Shown here piece by piece: positions 37,601 through 48,545 of a DNA stretch of 64,000 bases. The stretch is taken from contig NC_053183.1 of the NCBI RefSeq assembly GCF_905163445.1, positions 6,448,001 to 6,512,000 on the forward strand, written 5' to 3'. How positions within the stretch are numbered: the first letter of the stretch is position 1; every line of letters begins with the position of its first letter. The stretch comes from Pararge aegeria (Eukaryota > Arthropoda > Insecta > Lepidoptera > Nymphalidae). The translations under genes and the position numbers were made by a program. Under the pieces are notes generated by a model. It made no database searches, was not told where the DNA came from, and saw only the letters and a program-made list of their open reading frames with translations.

Positions 37601-40600
37601 TTAAAATAAAATCCAAAAGTGCACGCCTCATAGCGGTCATTCATATATTAAAAAAAAAATCCTAAAACAATAACTCAAGTTTTTAAAAATGAAATAACAA
37701 ATAAAATTAATATCTTTATGTCTCACGCGATTTTATGAGACGAAATTTACATAGCGCACGCGCGAATCTTGATTTTCCACATACTCTTGCATATAGAAAA
37801 AATAGTTTTGGATAAATTATAATTCAACGACAGTACTTAGAACGCTAATATTAACTAGGAATCAGCACAGTGCATTACTTTATATAACAAAAAAAAAAAA
37901 ATCCGGTAAGATATTTTTTTCGTCCAACTTCTCTGCCACATGCACGGATCCGTAAACACAGACACACGGACGTCCAAGAATGATTAGTTTTATTATTATT
38001 ACAAGAATGATTAGTTTTACTATATTGAACAAGAATAATTGCTTATAAAATATATATCATATGTGCTAGACAGATTATTTAAACTTGATGTTAGTGCACT
38101 CATATTATCCTGTAAGTGTTATACTAATAAAAAAAACATCATTTAAGTTTTGAAAGACTGGGTTTTTTGACATTTCGAGAGTAGAGCATCACCCCACGCT
38201 CCTGAGGCGTGCAATAGGCGTCACGCCTGTCACGAAAATATATCAATAAAATTTTGTGAGCAGGAGAATAAAAAAAACAGTTCACGGGAAAATCCCCTGG
38301 CTGTTATCAACTTTTATGTTATTGGATTTTTTTTTATTTACTATTTGGACCTAAGTTAGACTGTTAATTAACTATTCATTTTATTATACTGAAGTAGGTA
38401 TTATAAAATAAATAGTTTAAATATTAATTTTGGTACGACAGGTTTTTTTCCCCCAGACAGCGCAAATTGACTGTTTCAAGATTCACGTTAAATTTACGTG
38501 TTCTCCTGCCAAAGCATGGCAACAGAGAATAGGATAAGTTTATCCCCTTTTATTATACACATATATTTTGGATCTTATTTCCACACGTGCGTCGCAAGAG
38601 CAAAATGTCTTCTGCGCATGCTATGCTGCCCGTGCAGGTTTCTACCTAAATAATAATATATACTCACCCACTGCCAAAACAATAAACAAACTGCTAATTG
38701 TGATCCAGACTAGGGGCTTAATCACCCATTTCAGCAAGAAAATGTATGTGAAGCACAGTGCCACCATACAGAGTAAAGCTGCTGTCATGTACCATTTGGA
38801 CTGTTGCAGATCCGCAATTATATTGGTCACTATCTGAACAGATAATAATATTGAACTACTGTACATCACTGTAGACGCCAGTAAAAGATGTAGGTATTGA
38901 TGAACGAACGTGTGAATAATTAATACATCAATCAATGCCTAGTTGTGGCCAAGGCTTTTCCTTTTACTTTTTCCTAGTACTTTTCTCTCTCTTTTCTCAA
39001 GTAATACGCCCAAGTTAATCTAAGTAGTACCTAGGTAGATGATTTACTTAAAAAAAAATACTTTTCAATCAATGATCAACAACGTACAACAACAACAACG
39101 TACACTACCTATATAATAAAATAAATAAAAAAATATCAATATACCCACTTAATAAAAAACCACAACATTAAAATACCTACTTGACCTAAACCATAACGAA
39201 ACAGAAAACCTTGTAAAATCAATTATAAATTAAATTGCAATAATAAATTAGAAATTGACAAAGATAACATGCTAAAATATAATCTCAGTCATACACACAC
39301 AAACCCACACACACATACACGTTCTCCGCCTGGATTAAGCGATAATATAATTTAACACTATCATCATTATAATTTTAAGATTTTTTCGGTAAAAAGTACT
39401 GACAAATCGAGACTTGCTAGCGCGCACGATAACAGGCTCAGCTTAGTGTGCTCGCTAGCGATTTATTCTGTTATGACTTATAACAATATTTTACCTAATG
39501 TATGTAAAAAACAAGTTGTAACGTTGATGTTCAAATTAACTTTTTCATTTTCATTTTTTCAACGTAGAACAATTATTATTCCCGCGTTAAAGTGTTCATG
39601 TGTTTATTTTTTTCAATTTAAAACTTTCTATTTACAAGCCATTTCGAAATTTAAATGAAACCGTTAATAGGGTACTCCTTGATTGCCATGTTTCGGAGTA
39701 AGTTATTTTCTGACAACGTATTTAAAAGTTTAGCTTCGCCGTTTGCAACGCGTAGGTTTTTCGATGACCTCCCGCAACGGTGAGCGCTTTTAATTGAAGC
39801 AGGAGGTCCCGGTTTCGATTCCCGGCAGGGGGCAATTTGGGAATTTACAATTTCTGAATTTTCTCTGGTGTGGTCTGGCTTTGGCTGTGGCTAGTTACCA
39901 CCCTACCGACAAAGACGTGCCGCTAAGCGATTTAGTGTTCCGGTGCGATGTTGGATTGAATTCGATTAGGGCATGACTTACATGTCACGTGACATGGACT
40001 GCTTTAACACTTACCACCAGGTGAGTTTGCAGTCAAGGGCTAACTTGTAGTGGAATAAATAAAAAAAAAAGTAGGTGTGGTTCACAAGCAATGGCTTATG
40101 ATGTAAAATGCAATGTACTAGTTCGGTTCATGGCATTTTTTTATATTACATCATTACCTACATAATATATTCATATGATAACATATTATCATTACATATT
40201 ATATTAAAATGGTCGTAATCTAAATCTGTGCGGTAACACAGCTTTCGTTACCAGTAGCAACAGGTAAAAAGTGTTCATTATGATTTTAGCATACCTGTTG
40301 TGAATGTTGCGATGTTTTGGTGTTGTTATCTTCTTTTCCCTGATTAACTACAATGGGAAAGCACCGGCCCAACACTGTAACAAAAAGCACGCTTCGATTT
40401 GAACGGTTAGTTGTATTTACGGATTAATTGTAATTAGTAACATACATGTTTACATGAAGACGCCGTACCCACCTACCAAAGGCACGTAGTAGACCTGAAT
40501 ACTGCAAAATACTCCTGGAAATCTAACAGAAAAGTAATAACTAAATACTTATAACACCTGCTTAGGTACTTAGTTTTTTGTTACCTGGTTTGCTGTGGAG

Positions 40601-43600
40601 CACATATTTAGCGCAAGTATCTTTATCCATGTGTTCAAGAGCTTGTTGGGCATTCAGTGTCTGAATCTTTATATCCTCGCGACAAACCATGGCAGACTTC
40701 AATTCATCGAATTTCTCCGGAGATTTCTTTAAAATAGTTTCCAAAAACACTGTTTTTTCCGGACATTCTTCTACGCATACCTATGAAAGCAGAAAATATA
40801 CAGATAGTTTATACTTATAAATTATTGGGATCGAGGAATACATAAAAAAATATGATTCTTGTATCCAGTGGCGTGCCTTGTGTTTTGAAGATGGGCAAGC
40901 CCTAAAAAAATATATTAAAGTGTGTCCGACGTACGGCTTTCAGACACATTAATGAAACCCAGAAAACGATCATGAATGTCGTATATTATCTGAGTAATAC
41001 CTAAGAATTGCGCATAACTGTTCTCTCTTGCTAACATCGGGAGTTTCATCTATAATTACCGAAACAAATGATGTCAAATTAATTTCAAAATCGAGGCGAG
41101 ACTTAGTTACATCAGCTATGGAATAAATAATATCATTTTGAATTTTATTAGATAAATAACTCGGCCCGGATTTGCCAAGTGCGAAACATGATACAAGTTG
41201 TATCATGTTTTGTTAAAATTGGCAGTAGACATACCTATACATATTCTTAGTTTTTCAGGTAATTTTAATCTGGTTCTAAATCTATCAATATTTAAAAAAT
41301 GTAAAATAAGTATTACATCATGTAAGGGGATTAGTTAGATCTCTATCATCACTGTAATTATAAAATTTCCCTCTTAAATGAAGCAGAAATAAAAAAAAAG
41401 AGAAACGTGATATTTTTATGGTAAATGTTAAATAGGTAACTGTTAACGTACCTACATTAGCAATATTTACAAAATGCATTACTGAGTTTGTGTTATTTAA
41501 AGAATTTTAACAAAATACCCAACAAGGAAAACATGTTTTCCTGTAAGTATTTATAGGACCCAAAACCGTTATTGTTTTATTTACATTTTACAATATTGCT
41601 TTCATTTACCCAGTCGATCAATCTTTCTGGATTAAGCTTTCAGGGTACTTATTATTACTACTTAGCTGATGGGTCATAATGGTACCTACTCATAATAATA
41701 AAAATCTTTTATTGATCTCTACTTTAGGATAGATATCACGGCGCAACAACATACACTGCGGGTGTACAGTCCGCGAATAGTCTTTGAAGTAGCCGACGCG
41801 ACGCTGCCTTTTGGCATGCGCTTATTCACAAATCTTTCATAATAATGTAGCGTTTGCGAGCGATTTGTGAATGCGACTTCAAGTCAATTCAATAATTTAG
41901 CAAACTAATTTTGAAAATTTAAATAATATCAAATTCCTCGGAATAAAGTAATGATACCTTCCTATTTATAGATGGTTCTAGACTTTCCTTATTGAAAGAG
42001 ACAATAGAAGGCACCTGCAAGCTACTTTTCTAACTCAGTGCATAGTTACCTCGGTTCCCAGCCGATATATACCTAGTGTCAATGTCATAGACGTCATTTC
42101 GGTTAACAACTACTGATACCACAGACTGCAAAGTAAGGGTTTCACATTTGTTCGTTGGCAACTTAAAATAATAACATACTTAATAATATAGATGGTTTAA
42201 AATCTCTTTTTGTAGATACATACTGTTGAAGTTCCACATCCCAGTACACTTGTTAGGAAATCCGATGATAAACACTCAGTGACATCTAAATAGTTTAAAT
42301 ACTTCTTGTTTTCAAGGCCTGGGTCTTTCCCGCAAAATTTATTTTTCGAGTTTATAGGCGAGACCAACATATATATATTGCCTTTTGTCATACCTGTTTA
42401 AACAATGTTTCATTACTATAGGTGATAAACTGTCTTGTTAGTCAAGTGGTTAGAGCATTGGTTTCCAACCATATCAAGACAACGGCTATTAGTTAAGAAA
42501 TTAGTCACCGCGGCGTGGCGTCGCTCCGAAACCTAGCTAATTAAAATAGATAGTTTATTGTTTATTAATTGCTTGATGTACATACATAATAGACATGACG
42601 CCCCGCCGGGGCATTGCAATAAAATTTGTCGACAGTTACTTGTTAGTTAGCAGTTAGGCGCAAAAAATAAAACATCCTTACATTTATTATATTTTGAAAA
42701 TTTTGACCGGGGGATGCTTTATAATCGATACTGAGTCCAAAACAGATTATTATTTAATTTTTGTCTGTCTGTCAAACTACGGAACAGATTTAAATAAAAT
42801 TAGGTTTCCTTCGGGAAATGGGATGAAATTTTTTATCAGTTTTACTTCATATCTCCGTTAAATTTGCACCGATTTTAATAAATTATTTTTTTATTTGACT
42901 GTGTGTACTATCAAGCATGTATTTTCTAATTTTAATGAAGATCTGATGAATATTATCGGATATCGAGGACATAATTCTTCACAGATAACAAGATTCTTCA
43001 CAGATAGCAAGTTGCAAGGCATATGGGATAACGATCGAATGCATGCGTACCATCCTACTAATATTATAAATGCAAATGTATGTATGGATAGATAGATGGA
43101 TGGATGTTTGTTACGCTTTATCGCCACATCGAATTAACCGATTTGGCTAAAATTTGGCAGAGATACTTACAGTAGGTACAGTTTGGAATAGTTCTTTTTA
43201 TCCCGGAAAAGCAAACAGCTTCTACGGAGAAATAGCGGTGCTAGCTATTTTTCCGCATTTGTCTTTCAAAATCCGCGGAACGAAGGTTCAGATTGACGTG
43301 GTTCTTTGGATAGGCATATTGCAATATAAAGCTTTTAAATTTTGTTTGGTTGAACACGCTAATAAATATTTTTATTTTTATTGATATTTTGGAAGTACAG
43401 AAGAAGCGCTTTGCGGTGCACCTCTGTACTTTCTACGGCGTCCAGGTTGGGAAACCCTGGGTAGGGGTGTTCGGCTGCGATCACCATATTAAGATCCTAT
43501 TTGCTGTTTGGCGTGCGGCGATTATTACAAGTTAGTGATAATAACCAGGCTCGCGACAAAACGAGCTTTCCGAAGATTTGGGCTTGTTATTATTACTACA

Positions 43601-45108
43601 CTACTTGAATTGATAATAACAAGGACTGGCTTAACGAACTCTCCGAGAAACGGGGGTAAACAAGGCAAATTTTCTAACATTGGGCTGGTACTACGAGAAG
43701 CAGAGATCACTTTTTAGTGATAAGGCCGCCGAATTGTACAACTTGAGTTTAATGTGCCGTTTTATGTCGTCGTTGTTGTGATTGTGAACCCAGGATCTTG
43801 TGATGAACATATTCAACAAGCGGCAAAGTGTATTCACACAGGAGTGCTCCGTCTCGTGAGCCATAGAAAATTGGTAATAAGTTTGATTTGTGTGGAAGAT
43901 AAACTTACTGTAGTATCCGAGATAGCCCCATCCTCCCAGGAAAATTATAAAGAGTATTAGCCCGAATATGTCTGTGCAAGATCGGTTTGTATTGATATCG
44001 GGCCTAGTTGATATCCGTTTTTCTGAAATGTAATCATTTGGAAATGCTATTAATTTTCAACTATTACGTACATGATGTAGCTGTTGCTCGCGACATATCG
44101 TTCGCGTTCTATTCGAACATACATGACCGGGAGAGACGAAATAAAACTAGCCACAGGGAGCCGCTGGACTTAAATATGTAGGTATTATTATACCTAAACA
44201 AAAATATTCTTCTGGTGCCGATTCTGTTGCATCAAACTTCTCGGTAAAAACTTAGTGAAACAGACCTGCCAGAAGTTAACGTTTTACTTTGTATCCCTCA
44301 AAATAGGATAGCACTATTTTTAAACATGTCAATTAAAGTTCAGTTAATTTTCAGGTACTGAGATATTTCGAAGGCAGGTATCTCAACGATTACGGATTGA
44401 AGCGAAACATGACCATTAGATATAATATTCGTCTTCGCTCTTGTTCCTTCGTTGGTCTACTTGTTGGAAAACTGCCGAGGTCATTGTGTCTCCCAAGGCG
44501 CTGTCATAACATCCGTTTTACAAAATGCCACAAAATCCACCGTAAAATAGAACACTCAAGCTCAACCGGTTGATTAATAGACAGATCTATAAGTACAATA
44601 CATAAGATTTGCACTTATATAGGTAAAGAGATATTTAATGCCATTGAGTAAATCAAAGATTCTAAAAAAGATTATCTAGTTTATAGGACTAAACTAGTCG
44701 TAGTGGACGCAACTCAAAACCGACAATGGTAGTCCTATTGCTTCTTAAAAACCTGTGATCTTGGGCGATGTTGAGAACTTCTTTTGACAGTTATCGATAC
44801 TAATATTAAGAATGCGAACGTTTGGATGCATGTTTGTTACCCAATCACGCCAGAAGCAAAGAACCGCTGAACACAAACGGATGAAATTTAGCTCCTAGGC
44901 TACTATTAATTCTATTTTTTTTTTTATTGCGGTTTCAGTGGGTTAGATTTTTATTTTCGCAGCGTGACAAATTTTTTCATAGTGGTATTTCAGGAGTCAG
45001 AAAATAATATAGGCAACAACACATTACAATAGAAACCTGTCTAAACCTGAAATTCAGAAATGGAACATAGGCACATAATAACTCACCACAGTCTGATTGC
45101 ATTTTCAT
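31003..45108 (-). CDS. choline transporter-like protein (SLC44/CTL2-4 type), copy A
   Basis: Predicted multi-pass plasma-membrane protein of the choline-transporter-like family. Exons in gene order: 45087-45108 (tentative start, MKMQSDC), 43909-44022 (NRSCTDIFG plus first membrane segment, FLGGWGYLGYY), 42224-42393, 40585-40780 (CVEECPE), 40295-40374 (LGRCFP), 38668-38833, 37186-37399 (FLRSRIVIAIALIREGSK), 36667-36790, a missing loop exon, 34148-34301, 33317-33605 (NAYIMCAIRG, LLMRNIVRVVVLDK), 32304-32529, 31003-31118 (EDCERNDGS, YYMSKNLMKILGK, stop TAA). Except at the gap, the phases join. The exon at 36667-36790 ends in phase 0 and 34148-34301 needs one leading base, so a further exon of length 3n+1 is expected but I cannot find it. 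The gene is a tandem paralogue of copy B, same strand, downstream of it. The conserved C terminus argues for the CTL2/4 group rather than CTL1. Transport substrate is not proven by sequence. Confidence 0.85.
31270..31520. repeat. interspersed repeat ('GCCATCTAGCCCCAAAGTAA' family)
   Basis: This block in the last intron of copy A includes GCCATCTAGCCCCAAAGTAA, then 'TAGCTTGTGTTATGGGTACC', and ends with a tRNA-like B-box word (TAATCGAACCTACGG). Its reverse complement recurs at about 52020-52150 in an intron of copy B. The two copies lie in different introns, so they are independent insertions and not part of the gene duplication. Confidence 0.55.
31800..32130. repeat. retroelement debris in the last intron of copy A
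   Basis: Positions 31805-31885 contain a minus-strand tRNA-like segment ('GATCACGGAATCGAACTC'). Positions 31975-32110 contain a GTAGTAGTAG / CTACTACTACC inverted word and 'TTCCCGTTTATATTCCC'. Parts of this recur in the opposite sense at about 63436-63560. No reading frame is preserved. Confidence 0.4.
32575..32706. repeat. four alternating inverted words ('TTCCCAACGAGTC')
   Basis: TTCCCAACGAGTC at 32575-32587 is followed by its exact reverse complement at 32610-32622. A near copy then occurs in the first sense at 32663-32674 and a near copy in the second sense at 32694-32706. This gives two successive hairpins just upstream of the exon at 32304-32529, within an intron of copy A. It looks like a duplicated hairpin, perhaps the remains of a small inverted-repeat element. 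Confidence 0.6.
34663..34698. repeat. (TA)n microsatellite
   Basis: An uninterrupted TA run directly borders the inverted Helitron-like element that begins at 34699. Helitrons insert between A and T, and TA-rich targets are common, so the run may have been the target or may have expanded afterwards. Confidence 0.8.
34699..35144 (-). mobile_element. Helitron-like non-autonomous element, inverted copy
   Basis: In minus orientation it starts TCCCTACTAATATTATAAATG and ends GCGGGCAACAGCTAG. It shares its ends and much of the interior with the plus-strand element at 4477-4907. It lies in copy A between the exons at 36667-36790 and 34148-34301, that is in the interval where the missing loop exon should be. 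No protein is encoded. Confidence 0.58.
35380..35520 (-). repeat. tRNA-like SINE head
   Basis: The minus strand reads CTCGCTGGCGCAATGG, TGTGCGC, then AGGGAGAGATCCCG, an A-box-like segment plus a hairpin. This resembles the head of a tRNA-derived SINE. The open frame on the plus strand across it has no known motif. Confidence 0.3.
35742..35927. mobile_element. foldback element with 76-base arms
   Basis: Positions 35742-35817 are a near-perfect reverse complement of 35852-35927 (both arms contain TTAAGCTTAATTTGCTATAC or its complement), with a 34-base spacer. The flanks carry repeated GTTTTACGTTAT words (about 35655, 35687 and 35931). There is no reading frame. This is a foldback or MITE-like element inside an intron of copy A, next to the missing exon. 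Confidence 0.75.
36025..36190 (-). repeat. tRNA-derived SINE fragment, minus orientation
   Basis: The words 'GGTATGGCAGTTATATT', 'CTTAGCAGCACGTCTTTATTG' (shortened here) and 'CATGGCCGAAGCCTCACACC' match in reverse the SINE family seen at 12190-12460 and 39780-40072. It is truncated at its tRNA-like end. Confidence 0.5.
36300..36520 (+). pseudogene. RTE-type LINE fragment followed by a reversed tRNA-like SINE head
   Basis: Positions 36333-36420 on the plus strand read TDIAQRVAKLKWQCAGHVAR, the same enzyme region as the fragment at 12960-13450, with no flanking coding sequence. Positions 36440-36510 on the minus strand read TCCGTGATAGCCCAGTGGGT and then GAGTTTGAATCCC, which is the classic head of a lepidopteran tRNA-derived SINE. 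Both lie in the gap of copy A where a coding exon is missing. Confidence 0.55.
36874..36930. repeat. possible hAT-type terminal sequence
   Basis: CAGTGGCGTGCATAGAG at about 36876 resembles the hAT-like TIR that also begins the fragment at 40867. It is followed by an AT-rich stretch containing a reversed GAGTTATAAAAA / TTTATAACTC pair. It may be a short non-autonomous element. The right end is not identified. Confidence 0.3.
39300..39780. other. intron sequence of copy A without named elements
   Basis: A CA-rich run occurs at 39292-39318, then AT-rich sequence with a short open frame of phenylalanine- and lysine-rich composition. No motif is present. It lies between the exons at 40295-40374 and 38668-38833. 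Confidence 0.4.
39780..40072 (+). repeat. tRNA-derived SINE, near-complete
   Basis: It begins with a tRNA-like head carrying the B-box GGTTTCGATTCCCGG (39811-39825), followed by GTGGCTAGTTACCACCCTAC and CACTTACCACCAGGTGAG. It ends with 'TAGTGGAATAAATAAAAAAA'. This head-body-tail order is that of a SINE transcribed by RNA polymerase III. Reversed relatives occur at 12190-12460 and 36025-36190. Confidence 0.65.
40867..41210 (-). pseudogene. hAT transposase fragment (zinc-finger MYM/TTF type)
   Basis: The minus strand encodes about 78 residues including VIIDETPDVSKREQL (about 41018-41062). This is typical of the DUF4371-type region of hAT transposases. One side ends at 40867 with CAGTGGCGTGCC, which resembles a hAT terminal repeat. 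The catalytic dimerisation region is absent. It sits in an intron of transporter copy A and is not functional. Confidence 0.6.
41211..42223. other. intron of copy A, AT-rich
   Basis: No element is named with confidence. About 41690-41850 is slightly GC-richer ('GCAACAACATACACTGCG' and an 'AATCTTTTATTGATCT' start common in retroposon ends). The rest is plain. Confidence 0.35.
42430..42640 (+). repeat. tRNA-like remnant and repeat debris
   Basis: TTAGTCAAGTGGTTAGAGCA at 42439-42458 matches a tRNA A-box region, but no B box follows at the expected distance. The following 42500-42620 contains 'GCGGCGTGGCGTCGC' and 'CGCCCCGCCGGGGC'. It is likely a truncated SINE. Confidence 0.35.
42705..43300 (+). 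repeat. composite interspersed repeat, first copy
   Basis: It begins 'GACCGGGGGATGCTTTATAA' and continues through 'GGCATATGGGATAACGATCG' to a (GGAT)n-like patch and 'TTAACCGATTTGGCTAAAAT'. The same order is found at 54925-55640. It lies in copy A between the exons at 43909-44022 and 42224-42393. TACTAATATTATAAATGC at about 43057 is the Helitron-like start word. No protein is encoded. Confidence 0.6.
43440..43730. repeat. short internal duplication of unknown origin
   Basis: Two related segments, about 43530-43575 (AGTGATAATAACCAGGCTC, then ACGAGCTTTCCGA) and about 43610-43655 (TTGATAATAACAAGGACTGG, then CGAACTCTCCGAG), occur about 75 bases apart. The frames across them have no known domain. 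It may be a small unnamed retroposon. Confidence 0.3.
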
Positions 45109-45660
45109 TGGAGTACTTATTTAATTATTGCGAAATTAAAACATATTTAACTTTAGTTAGACTCGAGATAAACTTAGCACAGGTCCACTGTATGATAGTA
45201 TCGTGCATTAATTACTAAAATATATATTGTAAAAGTATCCTTAGGGAAAAACAAATGTATTTCCTGATAACACGGGCAACGGGTTGCATACCTACTACTT
45301 ACTACTAAATAAAGAGGAAATATTTTTGTGTTTGAACCGAATAGGCTTCGAAATTAGATTTTACCAATAGAAAGCTACATTATCAGGAAGTATGATCGGC
45401 TATAGTTTATTTCGAAAACAATTTGAGATCCTTAAGAAAATTGCAATAACGTAACCTAAATTACCTTCCTAGCTAGCTAGCTTCCTAAAATTTTGTCTTT
45501 CAAATTAATTTATTTTTCGTGAGCTGAGAAAACTATTCACGGTACATAAACTATTGAAGATACATTAAGTATGGTTAAGGAATTACCTAAAAAATATCGG
45601 AAAAACGCACCCCGAGAGATTTTAAAAAAAGTTAATTAAATAACGCGCACGAAGTCGCGG
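44080..45660. other. upstream intron/5' flank of copy A with Helitron-like end words
   Basis: GTAGCTGTTGCTCGCGAC at 44077 and ACGAAGTCGCGGGCAACACT at 45649 are opposite-facing Helitron-like 3' end words without intact partners. Between them lies the tentative first coding exon of copy A (45087-45108). The rest is AT-rich. Confidence 0.35.
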
Positions 45661-48545
45661 GCAACACTTACGACACTTATAATTTTATAAACCGTTGTCA
45701 CTTAATCCTAGATGATGACTTAGGGACGTCATCACAAAAATATTGTATACTTAAATTAAATTATAAAGAAAATCTTAAAGTAACGAAAAAAAGTAACAAA
45801 ATGTAAATCCCTTCTCACAGTTATATCCACTCGATCTTAGAGCATGAACGCACGGATGGAAATATTATCCAAATAATATACGTGTTATGTGACTGGTGTT
45901 CACATTCAACTTCTCTTTTCCACTGTTGCGGTACTTTGACAGGTGGACCAGTAAACTTTATCCCTTGTCAGTGGATATAATAGAGGGATAAGTACATTTT
46001 TTGTCTCTACTTATGTTATTGGTGCTTGCTGTATTGATGATGCTTACGAAATGTGATGAACGAAACTGAAATCTTAAGCGAAATTATTCCAACACCAGGG
46101 TTAATGGTCGTAACATAATACAAAACTGAACTATTGCACGACCTACGAGCGATTTGCTTTTGTCTTTCTTTAGTCTTGTCTTATCCCAGAAGACCTTTAT
46201 CAGAATTTTACCACTTCATAGGTACCTACAGCCATTTCATAGCATACTTAATACTCTTTTTTAACGTCCGTTTAAAAATAAAAATGCCATTTTAATTGGA
46301 AATTTGTAATAAATAAAGTGTACATACAATCATTAACATCATACCGGATATACTTAGTAAATCACAAAATAAATATAATATGTAATTGTATAACACGTAG
46401 AAAAATGAGGTAGGTAATGGTTTAGATAAGGTCCTTCCTGGGCACATTCGATAATAATCTACATCATAAAATCTAAGAAAATACATGTAAGTATACAAAC
46501 ATCACGAATAAAGTAGGTAGGTACTTCAAAAACTCTCATAAAATTATTTCTATTATATCATATAATATATACGTCATAAGGTATATACCTAATCATATAT
46601 ACCTTATGATATTTATGTGTTATGTCTAAAATCTCTATAAAGTATTATTTGGCTTTGCTTTAATTTATTATTTAAACCTCATAATTTCCTTTTGTCAGGG
46701 TATAAGGCTAGAGCCTAAGAAAAAACAAATAAAACTGCCAAGTGCGAGACGGATGGACACACAAAGGGCCACAAAAACCCTTAAATATTTGTTTTATTAT
46801 AATTATTTATATTTAAAGTATGTATAACTAAATATTCTGAGACTAAATCCTGGCAAAAATGTTGTTTGGGAGTGCCTTAAATAGTTATGTGATTCTGTTT
46901 TTTTGTATTTCATGTCATAGCGGCAACAGAAATACATCATGTGTGAAAATTTCAAATGTCTGACTATCACGGTTCATAGAAGTAGCCTGGTGACAGACGA
47001 ACAGGCAGAAAGGCAGATAGACAGACGAACGGACGGCGGAGTCTTAGTAACAGAATCCCGTTTTTAGGGTTCCCCTTCGGGTAAGGAATACTAAATAGTG
47101 CGCGGCGGACGATTTCACTTTCTTTTGAAATTAAAGAGAATTGTGTGGAAAACCAACTGCACCGCTGCCCCTTAATTCGTGTGCAACCGCCAAGTCAAGT
47201 CCGAATCAAAACTATTATTTATGATTTCTTCTCCTTAATTAATGTTTTGTCATCATAGAAAATATCACAGGTCACAAATAGCAACTGTCAGAATAAATGC
47301 TCCATACCTACACTTCTGAGAAAATTCGCGATAAACTAACCTAATCTATGATTTGTTATTCTTGATTATTATTTTTTTAAAGCCTCCATCGTTTGTTTAA
47401 AGAACATCTTAAGCGAGCAAACGCAATTTAGTTTTGCTTTCATACGATATAGGTAAACTTGCCACTTGTAAATTGTTTTACTCAGCTAAAAGAACAAGAA
47501 GATAGCTACGTTATTAAAAACAAAATTGGAAACATTGCCGATCACTACAAATTCGTAATTTTTTCGTTTAAAAATGGCGCCAAACAACCGCCATATTGAT
47601 TTTTTTCAAACATATTATGTATAATCAATGCCAGTGTCTTTTGGGATAATGTAAGGATTCTAACGATACCTACATCAAAATGTTTTCAGGCATTTAGAAC
47701 TTGTGTGTGGAATAAAGAAACTTAAACACATACATACAATATATCTGATAAAACATTACACTTCACTCGCACTTCTTTTTTAAGCAATCGTGAAAACATA
47801 GGCTTGAAGTTGACATAATTTTTTAGGTATTTAACTATGCGTAAATCATCTTGATATTTTATTAAAATATGAATTCAAAAATCTAAAAACCTATAACGAA
47901 GTAAATATTCTCTTAGTTGAGAATACAAATTGGTTTATTTATTTTTCAATAACGTAGATTTTTTCAATCATATTTAGATTAAAAGACACACATTTGACAT
48001 TCGTTAAGATTTTAGGAATATTAGGGTTGGTACGGATTTCAGACTCGCTAAAGCAGGGACCAAATGTACCTATATAATTTTGGTGAATCTTACAGCGTGC
48101 TCCAGACTATCTCTATGTATACTACTTCTAAGTTTTGTCAAAAAATTTCTGCCATATTTATCACATAATATATTCAAACCTGCTACCGTTTTCTTTAATT
48201 TATCTTACTTTACATAACGGGTGGTTTTTATAAAAAGCGGATCCTTGACGGCGCGGCGACCAACTATGTAATCCTCTTTGCTTTGATTGCAAATTTTGTA
48301 TAGGTACAAATGACAAGTCACCACCGGTTAGCAAATAACAGAATACGGGAGGTAAAATTCAGTAAACTTTTTTCGGTTGCCTAACTATTTTGGCCAGACT
48401 ATTATAAGAGTAGAGGACATATAAAAAGTTATACAATATTAAATGTCATGAATAAATTGAACAATTTATCACAACACTTTTATTACTTTAGAAAACTGTC
48501 TTAACTTAGGTATTTAAAACTATATCTTTGGCAGTTTAGAATGTC
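45109..48545. other. spacer between transporter copies A and B
   Basis: This interval holds the presumed promoter of copy A and the 3' flank of copy B. Positions 46575-46608 are a small inverted repeat with 13-base arms (CATAAGGTATATA). About 46695-47095 is an interspersed repeat that starts 'TGCCAAGTGCGAGACGG' and ends 'CGTTTTTAGGGTTCC', a family common in Lepidoptera. The remainder is AT-rich with no gene. Confidence 0.45.

Noticed and set aside
42439..42458. possible tRNA gene
   Set aside because: Only an A-box-like word is present; no B box or cloverleaf at the right distance.
43508..43717. overlapping open frames at 43508-43717 and 43525-43710 as coding
   Set aside because: Low-complexity threonine/isoleucine-rich translations across an internal duplication; no domain on either strand.
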